A DNA stretch of 64,000 nucleotides, taken from the NCBI GenBank assembly GCA_023432465.1, contig JAEYUO010000042.1, positions 1 through 64,000 of the forward strand, in the 5' to 3' direction. The DNA comes from Planctomycetota bacterium. Its GTDB lineage: Bacteria; Planctomycetota; Phycisphaerae; Phycisphaerales; UBA1924. Positions 52,220 to 61,485 of this stretch are shown piece after piece. The notes below the pieces were generated by a model, which saw only the letters and a list, made by a program, of their open reading frames with translations, was not told the DNA's origin and did not search any database. Position 1 is the first letter of the stretch. The number at the start of each line of letters is the position of its first letter. The position numbers and the translations under genes are program-made.

Positions 52220-53859
52220 GTCGCCCCAAGGTCCGGCTCTCGGGTTTCACGCTCATCGAGGTGCTGATCGCCGTCGGCGCGGTCTCGCTCATCGCCATCG
52301 GTCTGGCCAAGGTCTTCAGCTCCACCGGCGAAACGGTGCGTGCGGGCAGGCGTCTGAGCAACCTCAACGAGTACGCCTCGCTGATCGAGCGCCAACTCCG
52401 TGACGATGTCTCGAAGATGACCCGCGACGGATTTCTGGTCATCCGCAACCGTGTTGTGGCGGATGGCACATCGGTTCGCAATGTGCTCCTCGATCCGGAG
52501 CAGCAGGGGGCGTACGCGCGTCCCCGCCGGGTTGATGAACTCGCGTTCTTCGCTTCGGGCCGCTTCTCGACGCTGCGCGATCCGATCCATCCTTCGCGAC
52601 ATCCGACCGGTACCGCCGCGAGGATCTACTACGGGCACGGCCTTCGCAATCAGGACAGCGCCGACACGCCGGAGCTGGACATGCACGCGGCGGACTCCGC
52701 CGTGCAGGCGCCATTCGGTGAGCCGGACAGCGCCAACGAGTTCGCGGCCGACTGGATCCTTCTCCGCCACATCACCACCCTCATCGATCCCGGCGCCACC
52801 GACCAAAGCGCCATCGCGAACACACTGTCGGGTGTGACGACCGGCGAGTTGGCGGACAACAAAGTGCAAGTCGGCCTCCAGCCCGCCGCGGCGAGCATCT
52901 TCCGCAATCTCGCGCTGGCCGGCCCGACGATCGTGCCCAGCGATGCGCAGCTTGTTCGGGACGGCGAGGCCAATCGCTTCCCGCAGTTCTCCAGCGGCAT
53001 CATCGATCTCGCGGCGACCAACCTCCCCGAGATCCGCAACGTCATTCTCGATGCCCAGCCGTACTCCCCGTCCAGCCAGCTCTGGGACCCGGCCCGCGAC
53101 AGCGGCGTTGACGGCGCGAATCCGTACGCCTTCCAGCGCGATGGCAACCCCACCGCGCTCAACGGCATCACCTCGAACATGAAGGCGTGGATGATCGGCG
53201 CGCTTCCCGCCGGTTGGCCCAACCCGCTGAGCACACGTCCGGATCGCCGGATCCGCGCGGAGCTGGCCCCGCCCAACCTGCTGGGAACACTCAACGGCGG
53301 AGCGCTCTGGCCGGACAACCAGCCGTGGCGGCGGACCGACCAGATGATGCTGGCCGCCTCCAACTTCGTTCCGCACTGCACCGAGTTTATCGTCGAATGG
53401 TCATTTGGCATTGTGGAAGCCGATGCGGGCGACCCCGGCTTCGGCGAGGTGAAGTGGTACGGGCTGGAGCGTCGGATCGATCCGGGCAACATCGCCTCGG
53501 ACCTCGTCGCCGCGCCCTACACAGCGACGGATCCCACGGAAGCATTCATCCAGCGCATCCCGATGCGCAATGGGCAGGTCCTCGTGCGTTCGGTCAATCC
53601 CGCGCTGGTGCATTTCCCGCCGATCGCCAATCCTCCCGAGTATGCGCCGTTCTACTCCTGTTTCGGGTATCTCGATCCGACGTACCCCGACCCTGGTCTG
53701 GAGACCGACTCGCAGCAGCGCTTCCCCTCCACGATTCCCTGGGCATGGCCCAAGCTGCTCCGCATCACGATCAGCCTGGTTGATCCGACGGATCGGCTGC
53801 GCGAGCAGACGTATCAGTTCATCATCGAGATCCCCGAGGCCAAGCAGGACCGCTTCTGA
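52216..53859 (+). CDS. GspJ-like pseudopilin, oversized
   Basis: 547 residues (usual about 200). Prepilin signal RLSGFTLIEVLIAVGAVSLI (Gly at -1, Glu at +5), then a helix leading into a large, Asp/Pro-rich extracytoplasmic part. RAGRRLSNLNEYASLIERQLRDDVSKM after the signal is like the GspJ/PilW N-terminal helix. It overlaps the previous gene by 4 bases. The C-terminal two thirds are unrecognised. Confidence 0.75.
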   Translation: MSRPKVRLSGFTLIEVLIAVGAVSLIAIGLAKVFSSTGETVRAGRRLSNLNEYASLIERQLRDDVSKMTRDGFLVIRNRVVADGTSVRNVLLDPEQQGAYARPRRVDELAFFASGRFSTLRDPIHPSRHPTGTAARIYYGHGLRNQDSADTPELDMHAADSAVQAPFGEPDSANEFAADWILLRHITTLIDPGATDQSAIANTLSGVTTGELADNKVQVGLQPAAASIFRNLALAGPTIVPSDAQLVRDGEANRFPQFSSGIIDLAATNLPEIRNVILDAQPYSPSSQLWDPARDSGVDGANPYAFQRDGNPTALNGITSNMKAWMIGALPAGWPNPLSTRPDRRIRAELAPPNLLGTLNGGALWPDNQPWRRTDQMMLAASNFVPHCTEFIVEWSFGIVEADAGDPGFGEVKWYGLERRIDPGNIASDLVAAPYTATDPTEAFIQRIPMRNGQVLVRSVNPALVHFPPIANPPEYAPFYSCFGYLDPTYPDPGLETDSQQRFPSTIPWAWPKLLRITISLVDPTDRLREQTYQFIIEIPEAKQDRF

Positions 53860-53933
53860 GCCTCTCACGCCTTCCACGCCTCGCATCCGTCCGCGCTGCG
53901 GCATCAACCGTCGCCAACGCGAAGGAGCCCGAA

Positions 53934-56900
53934 ATGTTCTCGACACTCCCCCGCACAACGCAAACCCTCGGTCGCGCGGGCGCGGCCCGGCGCGGCTCGG
54001 TGCTGCTGATGGTCGTCGCGGTGCTCGCGCTGATGGCGATCATCGCGGTGGCGTACACGACCCTGGGGCGTGCGGACCGCGCGGCGAGCGCATCGCTGGT
54101 GCGAGCCAGCCGGCTCGACGATCAATCCGCGTTCATCCGGGACTACCTGGCCGGCGTGATCGCCGATGATGTGCTGTCAACCTATGCGGAGCAGGACGGG
54201 GATGGCCGCCCGATTCTTCGTCGTGAGGCGACGGATGTTCCCGGGGCGAGCGACTGGCTGACCTCGGACCGCACTCTGCTGAACACCGGCGCGATGCGCT
54301 TCCGTCCGACGGGGGCCTATGCGGGTCCGTGGTCGGGCGGCCGCGCCGATGCCCGGCGTCCCTCCGATCCGTGGCTGGCGACGATCGAGCCGGAGTACAT
54401 CCCGCAGGCCGGCGCGAGCATCACGCCGGGCGCGTTCGACATGTCGGACCTTGATGACTGGCGAACGCTCCGGGCGATCTCCAACTTCTCCCCCGACGGC
54501 CGGTTCGTGAACCGTGTCAACCTCCGCGGCAACTTCAACGCCGCGCCCGGATTCTCGAACGGTGCGCCCTGGCGGATGAGCTCGCGGCTCAGCCTGCTGG
54601 ATGCAAACGACAACCCGACGGATGACAATCTCATCACCGGCTTCAGCATCGATCCCAGCAACCGGCTCCCCGCGGACTTCTCGACCCTCCAGTTCCGCGC
54701 GTTCCGGCCGATGTTCGACAATCGGCAGCCTGATGATCCGGATCACATCCACAACCAGTGGGCCGATGCCGATGGCGACGGGTTCGCGGATTCCCGATGG
54801 TGGGAGCTTGTCGATGCGTTCGATCAGGATGCGCCAAGCTGGATCCTGCCTCAGTTCGGCCGCGCCCGGATGCTCATCGCGGCCCGTGCGATCGACCTGT
54901 CCGGCCTTGTGAATGTCAACGTCGCGAGCGATTTCCTGTACGAACCCCGGGCGAGGCTGAACGCCTCAAACCAGCTCGTGCACTACCCCGCCGGGCTCAC
55001 CCCCGCGGATGTGGACCTTCGTCGGCTGCTGCGAATGGGCGATCTGAACTGGGTGCTGCGCGATGGCGCGGACTCCTACGGCTACAACGCGTTCGAGCAG
55101 GTCAACGGCAGCGTCGCCGACTACACCGGCTACGACCGCAATCTCGCGATCGACATCGGCAAGACCAGCTACGCCGCCATCCGCCACGCCATCAACACCG
55201 GCGAGACGCTCCCCGGCAACGCCCGCCGCACGGGCTCGCCGAGCGATCCGAACCTTCAGTGGAACGCGTCGGAGGCGTCCCCAAACCCCAACAACCCCAA
55301 CCCGTTGACGGATGACTTGCGGGCCCGCTTCTATGAGGAGTTCGGCTCCGATCCCTCCTCCGCCCGCAGCCGTGCTCCCAACACATCGTTCGTGTATCGC
55401 GCCCCGTTCGGCCTCGCCGATGAGCTCGAGCTTCGCACATTCTCGGGCATCAATGACTCGGACCACCTGTCGCCTCTCGAGCTCGTCACCGGCGGGCGCG
55501 AGGACCAGCGGTTCGGCCCGATGCGTGAGAATCGTCCCCGCGCGGTGGAGATGCAGGGCCGGCCGGACTCGGCGAGCGGCGATGCATCCGATGCCGCGCT
55601 GCTGGGCGTGTTCGCGGACATCCGCCACCTCCTCACGACCCAGAGCGGCGCGCGTCACATCATCGACAACCCGGCGGTCAGCGTCAATCCGTCCGTCCTC
55701 AACACCGGCGAGTTCAAAGTCGATGCGATCACGCTCCTGCGCGCGCTGGACAAGAGCTCGGGCGTCGATCCGACCATCGAGAACATCCGCATCCTCTTCA
55801 ACGCCTATTCCGATGCGCTCGCGCCGTACACCAACGAGACGCAGTACGCCTATGCCTGGGACCGCTCGAATGTCCGATCCCGCGGCCTGTCGTACGGTGA
55901 ATCCGCCGAGCTCGCGGTTCGTGCAGCCGCGCACCTCGCCGTGAACGCCATGGACGCCGTGGATGTCGAAACGGTGACCGTCGGCGGACAGACCTATGAC
56001 CGCGCCGAGCCCACCCGACTGCAGCTCGAGGTTGTCTCGGGCGCGCCGACCGATCCAGGCTTCGAGCAGACACTGATCGTCGGGCTCGACGATGCCCGTC
56101 GCCCGGCCGCCGCGGAAGGGCTCCACGGCGGCTCTCCGCGGCTCAACGTGTTCGGCATCGAGGCCCAGCCCTTTGTCATCGAGGTCGCCTGGTACGGCAT
56201 GTACACCGATACCCCGCACGAAGCCACCGTGCCGGGGGATGACGACTACACCGACAACCAGACGGCTCCTGTTCCGCCGGAGACCGAGCCGACACTCGGC
56301 AACATCACCATCGATCAGACCCCTGATCCGGAGAACCAGGACTTCCTGTTCGAGGTGATCGCCTTCCAGCTCACCAATCCGTTTGATCGCGACCTGGTGA
56401 TTTCCGCCGCGGGCGATGTGCGGTACTACATCGAGTACTCCAACCGCTTCTTCGCCCTCGCGGAGCGCAACGCCGACGGCTCCGGTATCTCGACATCCGA
56501 CATCATCCTCGAGGCGTACGAAACGCGGGTCTTCTACGTCTGCAACATCCGCAACCCGGCGGATGTCACCCGTCGCCTGCAGAACGCGGTGTACCCCGTC
56601 TCGGGCGGTCCCACGATCGCGGCGGACTTCCTCGAGTCCTGGGCGCAGACCCAGTTCGGCAGCGATGCAATCGCCATCCCGATGGTGCACCGCACCACTC
56701 TTGCGGTTTGCCCGGGCTCGAACGACACGTTCAATGGCTCGCCGATGCCGTTCGCGGATATCTTCGCTGAGGACACGGTCGCCGCAGGCGCAGGCGGCGA
56801 GCCGCAGCAGCAGGCGATCGGCCCCGCCGCCGGCAGCTCGCAGAGCCAGCGCAAGGTCGCGTACCTCTGGCGTCGCCCCGCCGATGCCGGAGCAGTCTCC

Positions 56901-58655
56901 GACCGCGACATCCTGCTCGACCGCATCCGCGACCCCTCCACCGACCCCGATGGCGAGATCTTCTCGCTTCGGTCTGGCACCACGAATCATGAGATCCCCG
57001 GCACCGAGGCCGGAAACGACACCGATGGCAACGCGGGCAACGATGAAGACAACACCGGCTACAGCATCAGCCGGTGGGCCGCGTTCGGCCGGCCGACCGA
57101 TACCGAGTATCGCCGCGGCTCGATGCCGGCGTGGACGCTCGAAGCCAAGAACGACAACCTGACCACGCTGCCGATCGACCGCCTCCGCAATCAGGCGCTG
57201 GATGGTCCGCCCGGTGACTTTGGTTCCGATGGGGACTACACCGGCACCGACTCCGCGCGAAGGACAACCCTCTCGAGCCTGGTTGCCGCGCAGACCAGCA
57301 ACGCAATCCCATACAAGCGGATGATCGAGTCCGCACAGGAGAAGGGCGGCAACCAGGTTCAGGCCAATCGCTCCGGATTCCCGTTCATCGATGCCGCGGT
57401 GCAGATCCACCTGTCCGGCGGCGGCAGCAACCCGCAGTTGTTCGCCCGCGCCGGCGATTTCCTCCTGCCGCTGGCGATCGGGCCGACGCAGGACCCGCTC
57501 CGGGGCTCGACACCCGGAACGCGTGTTGATCTGCTTGAGGCCGAGTGGATGACCCTGTCCGAAGCGCTCGCGCTCGCGTGCGATTACTACTCGCCCCAGG
57601 CGAACGACTCGTTCATCGGCACCGGCCAGGTCAATCCGCTCTATCTCCTCGGCCACACCGGCGCGCTGACCGCCAACCGGCCGAGGCTCGACCGCGCCCA
57701 ACTCAGTCTGTCCGATTTCGCGCCGTACATCGATGTCGATGGCAACGGCACGTTCGGAGTCGGCACCGATGAGCCCCTGGGCCGCGGCGTACCGATGGCG
57801 TACAACGTCGTTGACATGTTCAACACGACGGACCGCTGGCGGCTGAACAACAGCGGCCAACTGGTCCTGCGCGACCGGGCCCACGGCAGCCTCCGCAGCC
57901 GGATCCACGGCCTGATCAACATCAACACGGCCCCGCCGTCAGTGCTCCGGATGATCCCGATGTTCGCGCCCGATGTCGATGTCGAGAGCTGGCTGCGATC
58001 ACCGACCAATACGGTGTTCGATCCTGCCTCGATGATCTTCGACATCGCCGCGATGGCCGCGGCGTACCGCGACAAGACCACACTGACGACCCGTCCCGCG
58101 CAGGCCGCCGGGACGCGGCAAGTGCTCGATTTCCGCGACGACAACGACGGCAACATCAATACAACCGACGGTCGGTTCCGCGCGACGCGCATCGCGGCCA
58201 TCCGCGAGCAGCCCGGCTTCAAGTCCCCCGGAGAGGTCCTCGCGCTCCGCTACCACAACCCCGCTTCGGCCACCCCGGCCCGCCTGTATGAGAACAGCAT
58301 CGACCGCTTCGCGGACAAGACGTCGCTCAAGCAGATCAAGACCGGTCTGGAATCGACGCTGATCCCTGATGTCGCCGGTACCGGGTATGAGACCGACGAC
58401 CTCCCCAACGACTACGACGAGCAGCTCGCCATCGCCAACGCCGCCCTCAACTCGATCTCGGTCCGGTCGGATGTCTTCTGCGTGTGGTTCCTCATCCACG
58501 GCTACCTGCCCTCGGATGTCGAGAACCTCGGCCCGCTCGACCCGATGATCCCAAGCATCGCGCGGCGATATGTCATGGTCGTTGACCGCTCCAATGTCGT
58601 CCAGCTCGGGCAGAAGCCCAACATCCTGCTCTTCCAGGAGGTCCCCATCCGCTAA
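53934..58655 (+). CDS. Giant GspK-like pseudopilus tip protein
   Basis: 1573 residues, about five times a usual GspK (about 320). The N-terminus is RRGSVLLMVVAVLALMAIIAV: a pseudopilin-like helix with no Glu at +5, as in GspK. Near residues 1320-1340 GLININTAPPSVLRMIP is the GspK helix-hairpin-helix-type signature. Asp-rich calcium-like loops occur at about 280 (DADGDGFADSRW), 1025-1040 (DTDGNAGNDEDN) and 1265 (DVDGNGTFG). It is the last gene of the cluster. The long minus-strand frame over it is a shadow. An adhesive or capping role is inference. Confidence 0.8.
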   Translation: MFSTLPRTTQTLGRAGAARRGSVLLMVVAVLALMAIIAVAYTTLGRADRAASASLVRASRLDDQSAFIRDYLAGVIADDVLSTYAEQDGDGRPILRREATDVPGASDWLTSDRTLLNTGAMRFRPTGAYAGPWSGGRADARRPSDPWLATIEPEYIPQAGASITPGAFDMSDLDDWRTLRAISNFSPDGRFVNRVNLRGNFNAAPGFSNGAPWRMSSRLSLLDANDNPTDDNLITGFSIDPSNRLPADFSTLQFRAFRPMFDNRQPDDPDHIHNQWADADGDGFADSRWWELVDAFDQDAPSWILPQFGRARMLIAARAIDLSGLVNVNVASDFLYEPRARLNASNQLVHYPAGLTPADVDLRRLLRMGDLNWVLRDGADSYGYNAFEQVNGSVADYTGYDRNLAIDIGKTSYAAIRHAINTGETLPGNARRTGSPSDPNLQWNASEASPNPNNPNPLTDDLRARFYEEFGSDPSSARSRAPNTSFVYRAPFGLADELELRTFSGINDSDHLSPLELVTGGREDQRFGPMRENRPRAVEMQGRPDSASGDASDAALLGVFADIRHLLTTQSGARHIIDNPAVSVNPSVLNTGEFKVDAITLLRALDKSSGVDPTIENIRILFNAYSDALAPYTNETQYAYAWDRSNVRSRGLSYGESAELAVRAAAHLAVNAMDAVDVETVTVGGQTYDRAEPTRLQLEVVSGAPTDPGFEQTLIVGLDDARRPAAAEGLHGGSPRLNVFGIEAQPFVIEVAWYGMYTDTPHEATVPGDDDYTDNQTAPVPPETEPTLGNITIDQTPDPENQDFLFEVIAFQLTNPFDRDLVISAAGDVRYYIEYSNRFFALAERNADGSGISTSDIILEAYETRVFYVCNIRNPADVTRRLQNAVYPVSGGPTIAADFLESWAQTQFGSDAIAIPMVHRTTLAVCPGSNDTFNGSPMPFADIFAEDTVAAGAGGEPQQQAIGPAAGSSQSQRKVAYLWRRPADAGAVSDRDILLDRIRDPSTDPDGEIFSLRSGTTNHEIPGTEAGNDTDGNAGNDEDNTGYSISRWAAFGRPTDTEYRRGSMPAWTLEAKNDNLTTLPIDRLRNQALDGPPGDFGSDGDYTGTDSARRTTLSSLVAAQTSNAIPYKRMIESAQEKGGNQVQANRSGFPFIDAAVQIHLSGGGSNPQLFARAGDFLLPLAIGPTQDPLRGSTPGTRVDLLEAEWMTLSEALALACDYYSPQANDSFIGTGQVNPLYLLGHTGALTANRPRLDRAQLSLSDFAPYIDVDGNGTFGVGTDEPLGRGVPMAYNVVDMFNTTDRWRLNNSGQLVLRDRAHGSLRSRIHGLININTAPPSVLRMIPMFAPDVDVESWLRSPTNTVFDPASMIFDIAAMAAAYRDKTTLTTRPAQAAGTRQVLDFRDDNDGNINTTDGRFRATRIAAIREQPGFKSPGEVLALRYHNPASATPARLYENSIDRFADKTSLKQIKTGLESTLIPDVAGTGYETDDLPNDYDEQLAIANAALNSISVRSDVFCVWFLIHGYLPSDVENLGPLDPMIPSIARRYVMVVDRSNVVQLGQKPNILLFQEVPIR

Positions 58656-58688
58656 GTCCGGCAGGCCCCCCAATGGCGGCATCCTCTT

Positions 58689-58703
58689 GCCCCGCACCGG
58701 GGC
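58689..58703 (+). terminator. Weak hairpin after the gspK-like gene
   Basis: GCCCCG/CGGGGC stem of 6 bp with loop CAC; no T-tract. It lies between the cluster end and tRNA-Pro. Confidence 0.35.
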
Positions 58704-58707
58704 CGCG

Positions 58708-58713
58708 TAGCAT
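58708..58713 (+). promoter_or_regulatory. Possible -10 element for tRNA-Pro
   Basis: TAGCAT ends 9 bases before the mature tRNA 5' end, the same spacing as at the near-leaderless protein genes. Confidence 0.3.
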
Positions 58714-58722
58714 TGCCGTCCC

Positions 58723-58796
58723 CAGGGTGTAGCTCAGCTTGGTAGAGCGTGTGGTTTGGGTCCACAAGGTCGCAGGTTCGAATCCTGTCACCCTGA
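58723..58796 (+). tRNA. tRNA-Pro (anticodon TGG)
   Basis: A 74-base cloverleaf. Acceptor CAGGGTG/CACCCTG with the C1-G72 pair typical of bacterial tRNA-Pro, D-stem GCTC/GAGC, anticodon stem TGTGG/CCACA with loop TTTGGGT (anticodon TGG, 58757-58759), T-stem GCAGG/CCTGT with loop TTCGAAT, discriminator A. CCA is not encoded. Reads CCA. Confidence 0.95.
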
Positions 58797-58854
58797 TTCC
58801 GACATCGGCGAAGCGAGCGTCGCCAGTTGGCCAAGGCAACCCAAGGGGTGTCCG

Positions 58855-59589
58855 ATGGCATCAATCACCGAGATTTCGCCCGGTGTACACCGGATCACGG
58901 CGTATTGGCCCGAGATCAACCTGCAGTTCAACCACTTCCTCATGTTGGATGAAGAGCCGCTGCTCTACCACACGGGGATGCGTCGGATGTTCCCGGAGAT
59001 CATCGAGGCCGTGAAGCGGGTCATGGATCCGTCGAAGCTCCGGTGGATCGGGTTCAGCCACTTCGAGGTCGACGAGTGCGGCGCTCTGAATGACTGGCTC
59101 AAGGTTGCTCCCCATGCTCAGGCGGTTTCGGGCGTAGTGGGCTCGATGGTGAACCTCACCGATTTCGCCGACCGTCCCCCCCGTGCCCTGAACGCCGACG
59201 AGACACTCTGCACCGGCAAGTTCACGTTCCGCTATCGCCCCACTCCGCACCTTCCTCACGGCTGGGATGCGGGGGTTCTGTTTGAACAGTCGCAGCGGGT
59301 GCTGTTGTGCTCAGATCTCTTCACCCACAACGGCAATGTCGAGGCGATCACCGAGTCGGACATCCTCGGCCGGGCACGGCAGTCGATCGTTGATTTTCAG
59401 GCCGGCCCGCTGATGGACTACATGCCGTATACACCGAACACTCGCCCACTGCTCGAAGGGCTGGCCGCCCTCAAGCCCGAGGTGCTGGCCACCATGCACG
59501 GCAGTTCGTTCCGCGGCGACTGCGCCAAGGCGCTTCTCGACCTCGACACCGTGATGAAGGAAACGCTCGGCGCACTGAGTAGTCGTTGA
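58855..59589 (+). CDS. Metallo-beta-lactamase-fold diiron protein (ODP/flavodiiron-like)
   Basis: 244 residues. The pattern SHFEVDECGALNDW (H-x-E-x-D) matches the diiron site of flavodiiron and oxygen-binding ODP proteins rather than the HxHxDH of zinc hydrolases. Later ligands appear in PHLPHGWD, the Asp of LLCSDLFTH and ATMHGSSFRGD. It lacks the flavodoxin domain, so it is a stand-alone ODP-type protein, possibly an oxygen or nitric oxide sensor or reductase. ATG 58855 follows AAGGGG. Confidence 0.75.
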   Translation: MASITEISPGVHRITAYWPEINLQFNHFLMLDEEPLLYHTGMRRMFPEIIEAVKRVMDPSKLRWIGFSHFEVDECGALNDWLKVAPHAQAVSGVVGSMVNLTDFADRPPRALNADETLCTGKFTFRYRPTPHLPHGWDAGVLFEQSQRVLLCSDLFTHNGNVEAITESDILGRARQSIVDFQAGPLMDYMPYTPNTRPLLEGLAALKPEVLATMHGSSFRGDCAKALLDLDTVMKETLGALSSR

Positions 59590-59661
59590 TCCGTCGGAGC
59601 GGAGCATCGATCGCCCGCTGTGCCGGCCCGGTCTGCTGAAGGGGCCGCGGGAGAATCGAGA

Positions 59662-60381
59662 CTACCTTGCCAGGCTCGTCCGCAGCAGTTCCAACTCCTG
59701 CTCGACCTCCGTCGGATCGGACACCGTTTCGCTCACCACATCGCGCAGCAACCGTTTGAATCGCCGCTTCACCGTCTGGAGCATGTTGCTCGCCTGCGTG
59801 CCGTCGGTCGCTCCAATCGCCGCCGCGAGAGCCTCCATCGAAAGCGCCTTGGACTTGCGGAGCGTCGGGCCGACCACGTTCAGCCGGAAGGCCTGCCAGT
59901 GCGGCTCCATGCCATCCTCGCGGCAGGCCTCCTCCAGGCGTTGCAGGGTGACCTCGATCACCGCCGCGGCCCACTCACGGTCGAACGCATCGGCCCCGGA
60001 TTCCGCCGCCGCGGGCTCGGGTACGCCGTGCTCGTCCCCCGGGGACGCCAGGTGTGCCGGGTTCTTGCCCTCGGGGCGTTTGCGTCCCCGGCTGCGGTCG
60101 ATGAGGAAGTTCCGGAGCGACTGCTTGAGGAACGACCGGAACCGGCCCCGGGTCGAGTCGGCCCGGCCGACAAGGTCGCGGCCGATGACGACCTGGGTCA
60201 TGAACTCCTGGGTGAGGTCGCTGGCATCGTGGCTGCCAAAGCCCTGCCGCCGGATCGTGGCGTACACCGGGCTCCAATACTGGCGCAGCAACCGTTCCAG
60301 CCCCGTCCGGTCGGCGCGCGCGCCATCGATGAGCGTCCAGCTCGTGGTATGAAACCCGGCGGCGGTCTGGTGCGGCTCCAC
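59662..60381 (-). CDS. ECF-type sigma factor (planctomycete family)
   Basis: 239 residues from GTG 60381; the start is uncertain because the frame is open further upstream. It begins with FHTTSWTLIDGA, the hallmark start of a sigma group abundant in planctomycetes. Region 2 is LLRQYWSPVYATIRRQGF then DASDLTQEFMTQVV and FLKQSLRNFLID. Region 4 is the C-terminal helix-turn-helix (KSKALSMEALAAAIGATDG). No anti-sigma gene is adjacent. A possible minus-strand -10 TATTGT lies at 60415-60420. Confidence 0.8.
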   Translation of the reverse strand: MEPHQTAAGFHTTSWTLIDGARADRTGLERLLRQYWSPVYATIRRQGFGSHDASDLTQEFMTQVVIGRDLVGRADSTRGRFRSFLKQSLRNFLIDRSRGRKRPEGKNPAHLASPGDEHGVPEPAAAESGADAFDREWAAAVIEVTLQRLEEACREDGMEPHWQAFRLNVVGPTLRKSKALSMEALAAAIGATDGTQASNMLQTVKRRFKRLLRDVVSETVSDPTEVEQELELLRTSLAR

Positions 60382-60457
60382 GGATAGTCGGCGTGTTCCC
60401 TGATGGCCTCCCCCACAATACGAGTAGAGTACCCGTTCCCTGCGCGAGACTGAACAC

Positions 60458-61279
60458 ATGCCCAGAATGCCCGCCCTCTTCAAAGCCCGCAAACTCCTGA
60501 TCGGGATGGTCCACATCGGAGCCCTGCCGGGCTCGCCGGGCTCCCGGCTCGCCGTGCCCGCGCTCGCGGAGCGTGCCGCCGCCGAGACCCGCCTGCTTCG
60601 GAAGGCCGGGTTCGATGCCTTGATCATCGAGAACATGCACGACCGGCCCTACGTGCATCAGCAGCACGGCCCGGAGATCGTCGCGGCAATGACCGCCGTG
60701 GCTCTGGCTGTGCGGGAAGCGGCGGGGGGGATGCCGCTGGGCATCCAGATCCTCTCCGGCGGCAATCGGGAGGCCTTGGCGGTCGCGCTCGCCGCGGGCC
60801 TGGAGTTCATCCGCTGCGAGAACTTCGTCTTCTCGCACATCGCCGATGAGGGGCTGTTGGCAACCGCCGAGGCGGGGCCGCTGCTGCGGTATCGCCGGCA
60901 GATCGGGGCCGAGCATGTGCTCGTGCTCTGCGACATCAAAAAGAAGCACGCCTCACACGCCGTGACCGCGGACCTTTCCGTCACGGATGTCGCCGAGGCC
61001 GCGGAGTTCTTTGGCGCCGACGGAGTGATCGTTACCGGCACCGCGACGGGCCGACCGACGGACCCGGACGATGTCGCCGCGGCCCGGAGTGCCTGCAAAC
61101 TCCCGGTGCTTGTCGGATCCGGGGTCAACCCCGAGAACATCCCTGCGCTGATTGGGAAGGCAGATGCCCTAATCGTGGGGTCCTGGATCAAGAAGTCTGG
61201 GCGTTGGGAGAACCCGATCGATCCCAAGCGCGCGGCGGCGGTGGTCGCGGCGTTTCGGGCGGCGGTTCGAGGCGGATGA
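60458..61279 (+). CDS. BtpA/SgcQ family TIM-barrel protein
   Basis: 273 residues. Family features are LLIGMVHIGALPGSPG at the N-terminus, DALIIENMHDRPY, GIQILSGGNREALAVA, and the phosphate-binding VLVGSGVNPENIP. BtpA is needed for stable photosystem I in cyanobacteria and SgcQ lies in a sugar operon, so the chemistry is unknown; a phosphosugar ligand is plausible. The gene is divergent from the sigma factor across 76 bases. Confidence 0.85.
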   Translation: MPRMPALFKARKLLIGMVHIGALPGSPGSRLAVPALAERAAAETRLLRKAGFDALIIENMHDRPYVHQQHGPEIVAAMTAVALAVREAAGGMPLGIQILSGGNREALAVALAAGLEFIRCENFVFSHIADEGLLATAEAGPLLRYRRQIGAEHVLVLCDIKKKHASHAVTADLSVTDVAEAAEFFGADGVIVTGTATGRPTDPDDVAAARSACKLPVLVGSGVNPENIPALIGKADALIVGSWIKKSGRWENPIDPKRAAAVVAAFRAAVRGG

Positions 61280-61373
61280 GCAGGACAGGGAACTATCCGT
61301 GTCCCGCAATTCGGGTATACTGCTGCTCGTCGACATCGGTCGTGTGCTTTGCGGTTCCGACAGTGCATGTCCG

Positions 61374-61401
61374 TTGACGTTTTGACCGATCCCAATACTG
61401 T
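61374..61401 (+). promoter_or_regulatory. Candidate promoter of pal
   Basis: TTGACG (61374-61379), 16 bases, TACTGT (61396-61401). Another possible -10, TATACT, lies upstream at 61316-61321. The 206 bases before pal hold no gene. Confidence 0.4.
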
Positions 61402-61425
61402 TTGCGCGCCTGAATGCCCGGCGGA

Positions 61426-61441
61426 GCCGGGAGCGATGCAC
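61426..61441 (+). repeat. 16-base repeat, copy 1 (upstream of pal)
   Basis: GCCGGGAGCGATGCAC recurs exactly at 62400-62415 upstream of the glycosyltransferase gene. Copy 1 is 44 bases before the pal ATG. Confidence 0.7.
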
Positions 61442-61485
61442 ACAGCAGAACTCACAAGCGATCGCAGAGAACGGAGACCCCAGCG

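Noticed and set aside
54966..57908. A 980-codon minus-strand frame inside the GspK-like gene
   Set aside because: Shadow of the plus-strand gene, which has the pseudopilin helix and the GspK signature; the minus translation shows no family.
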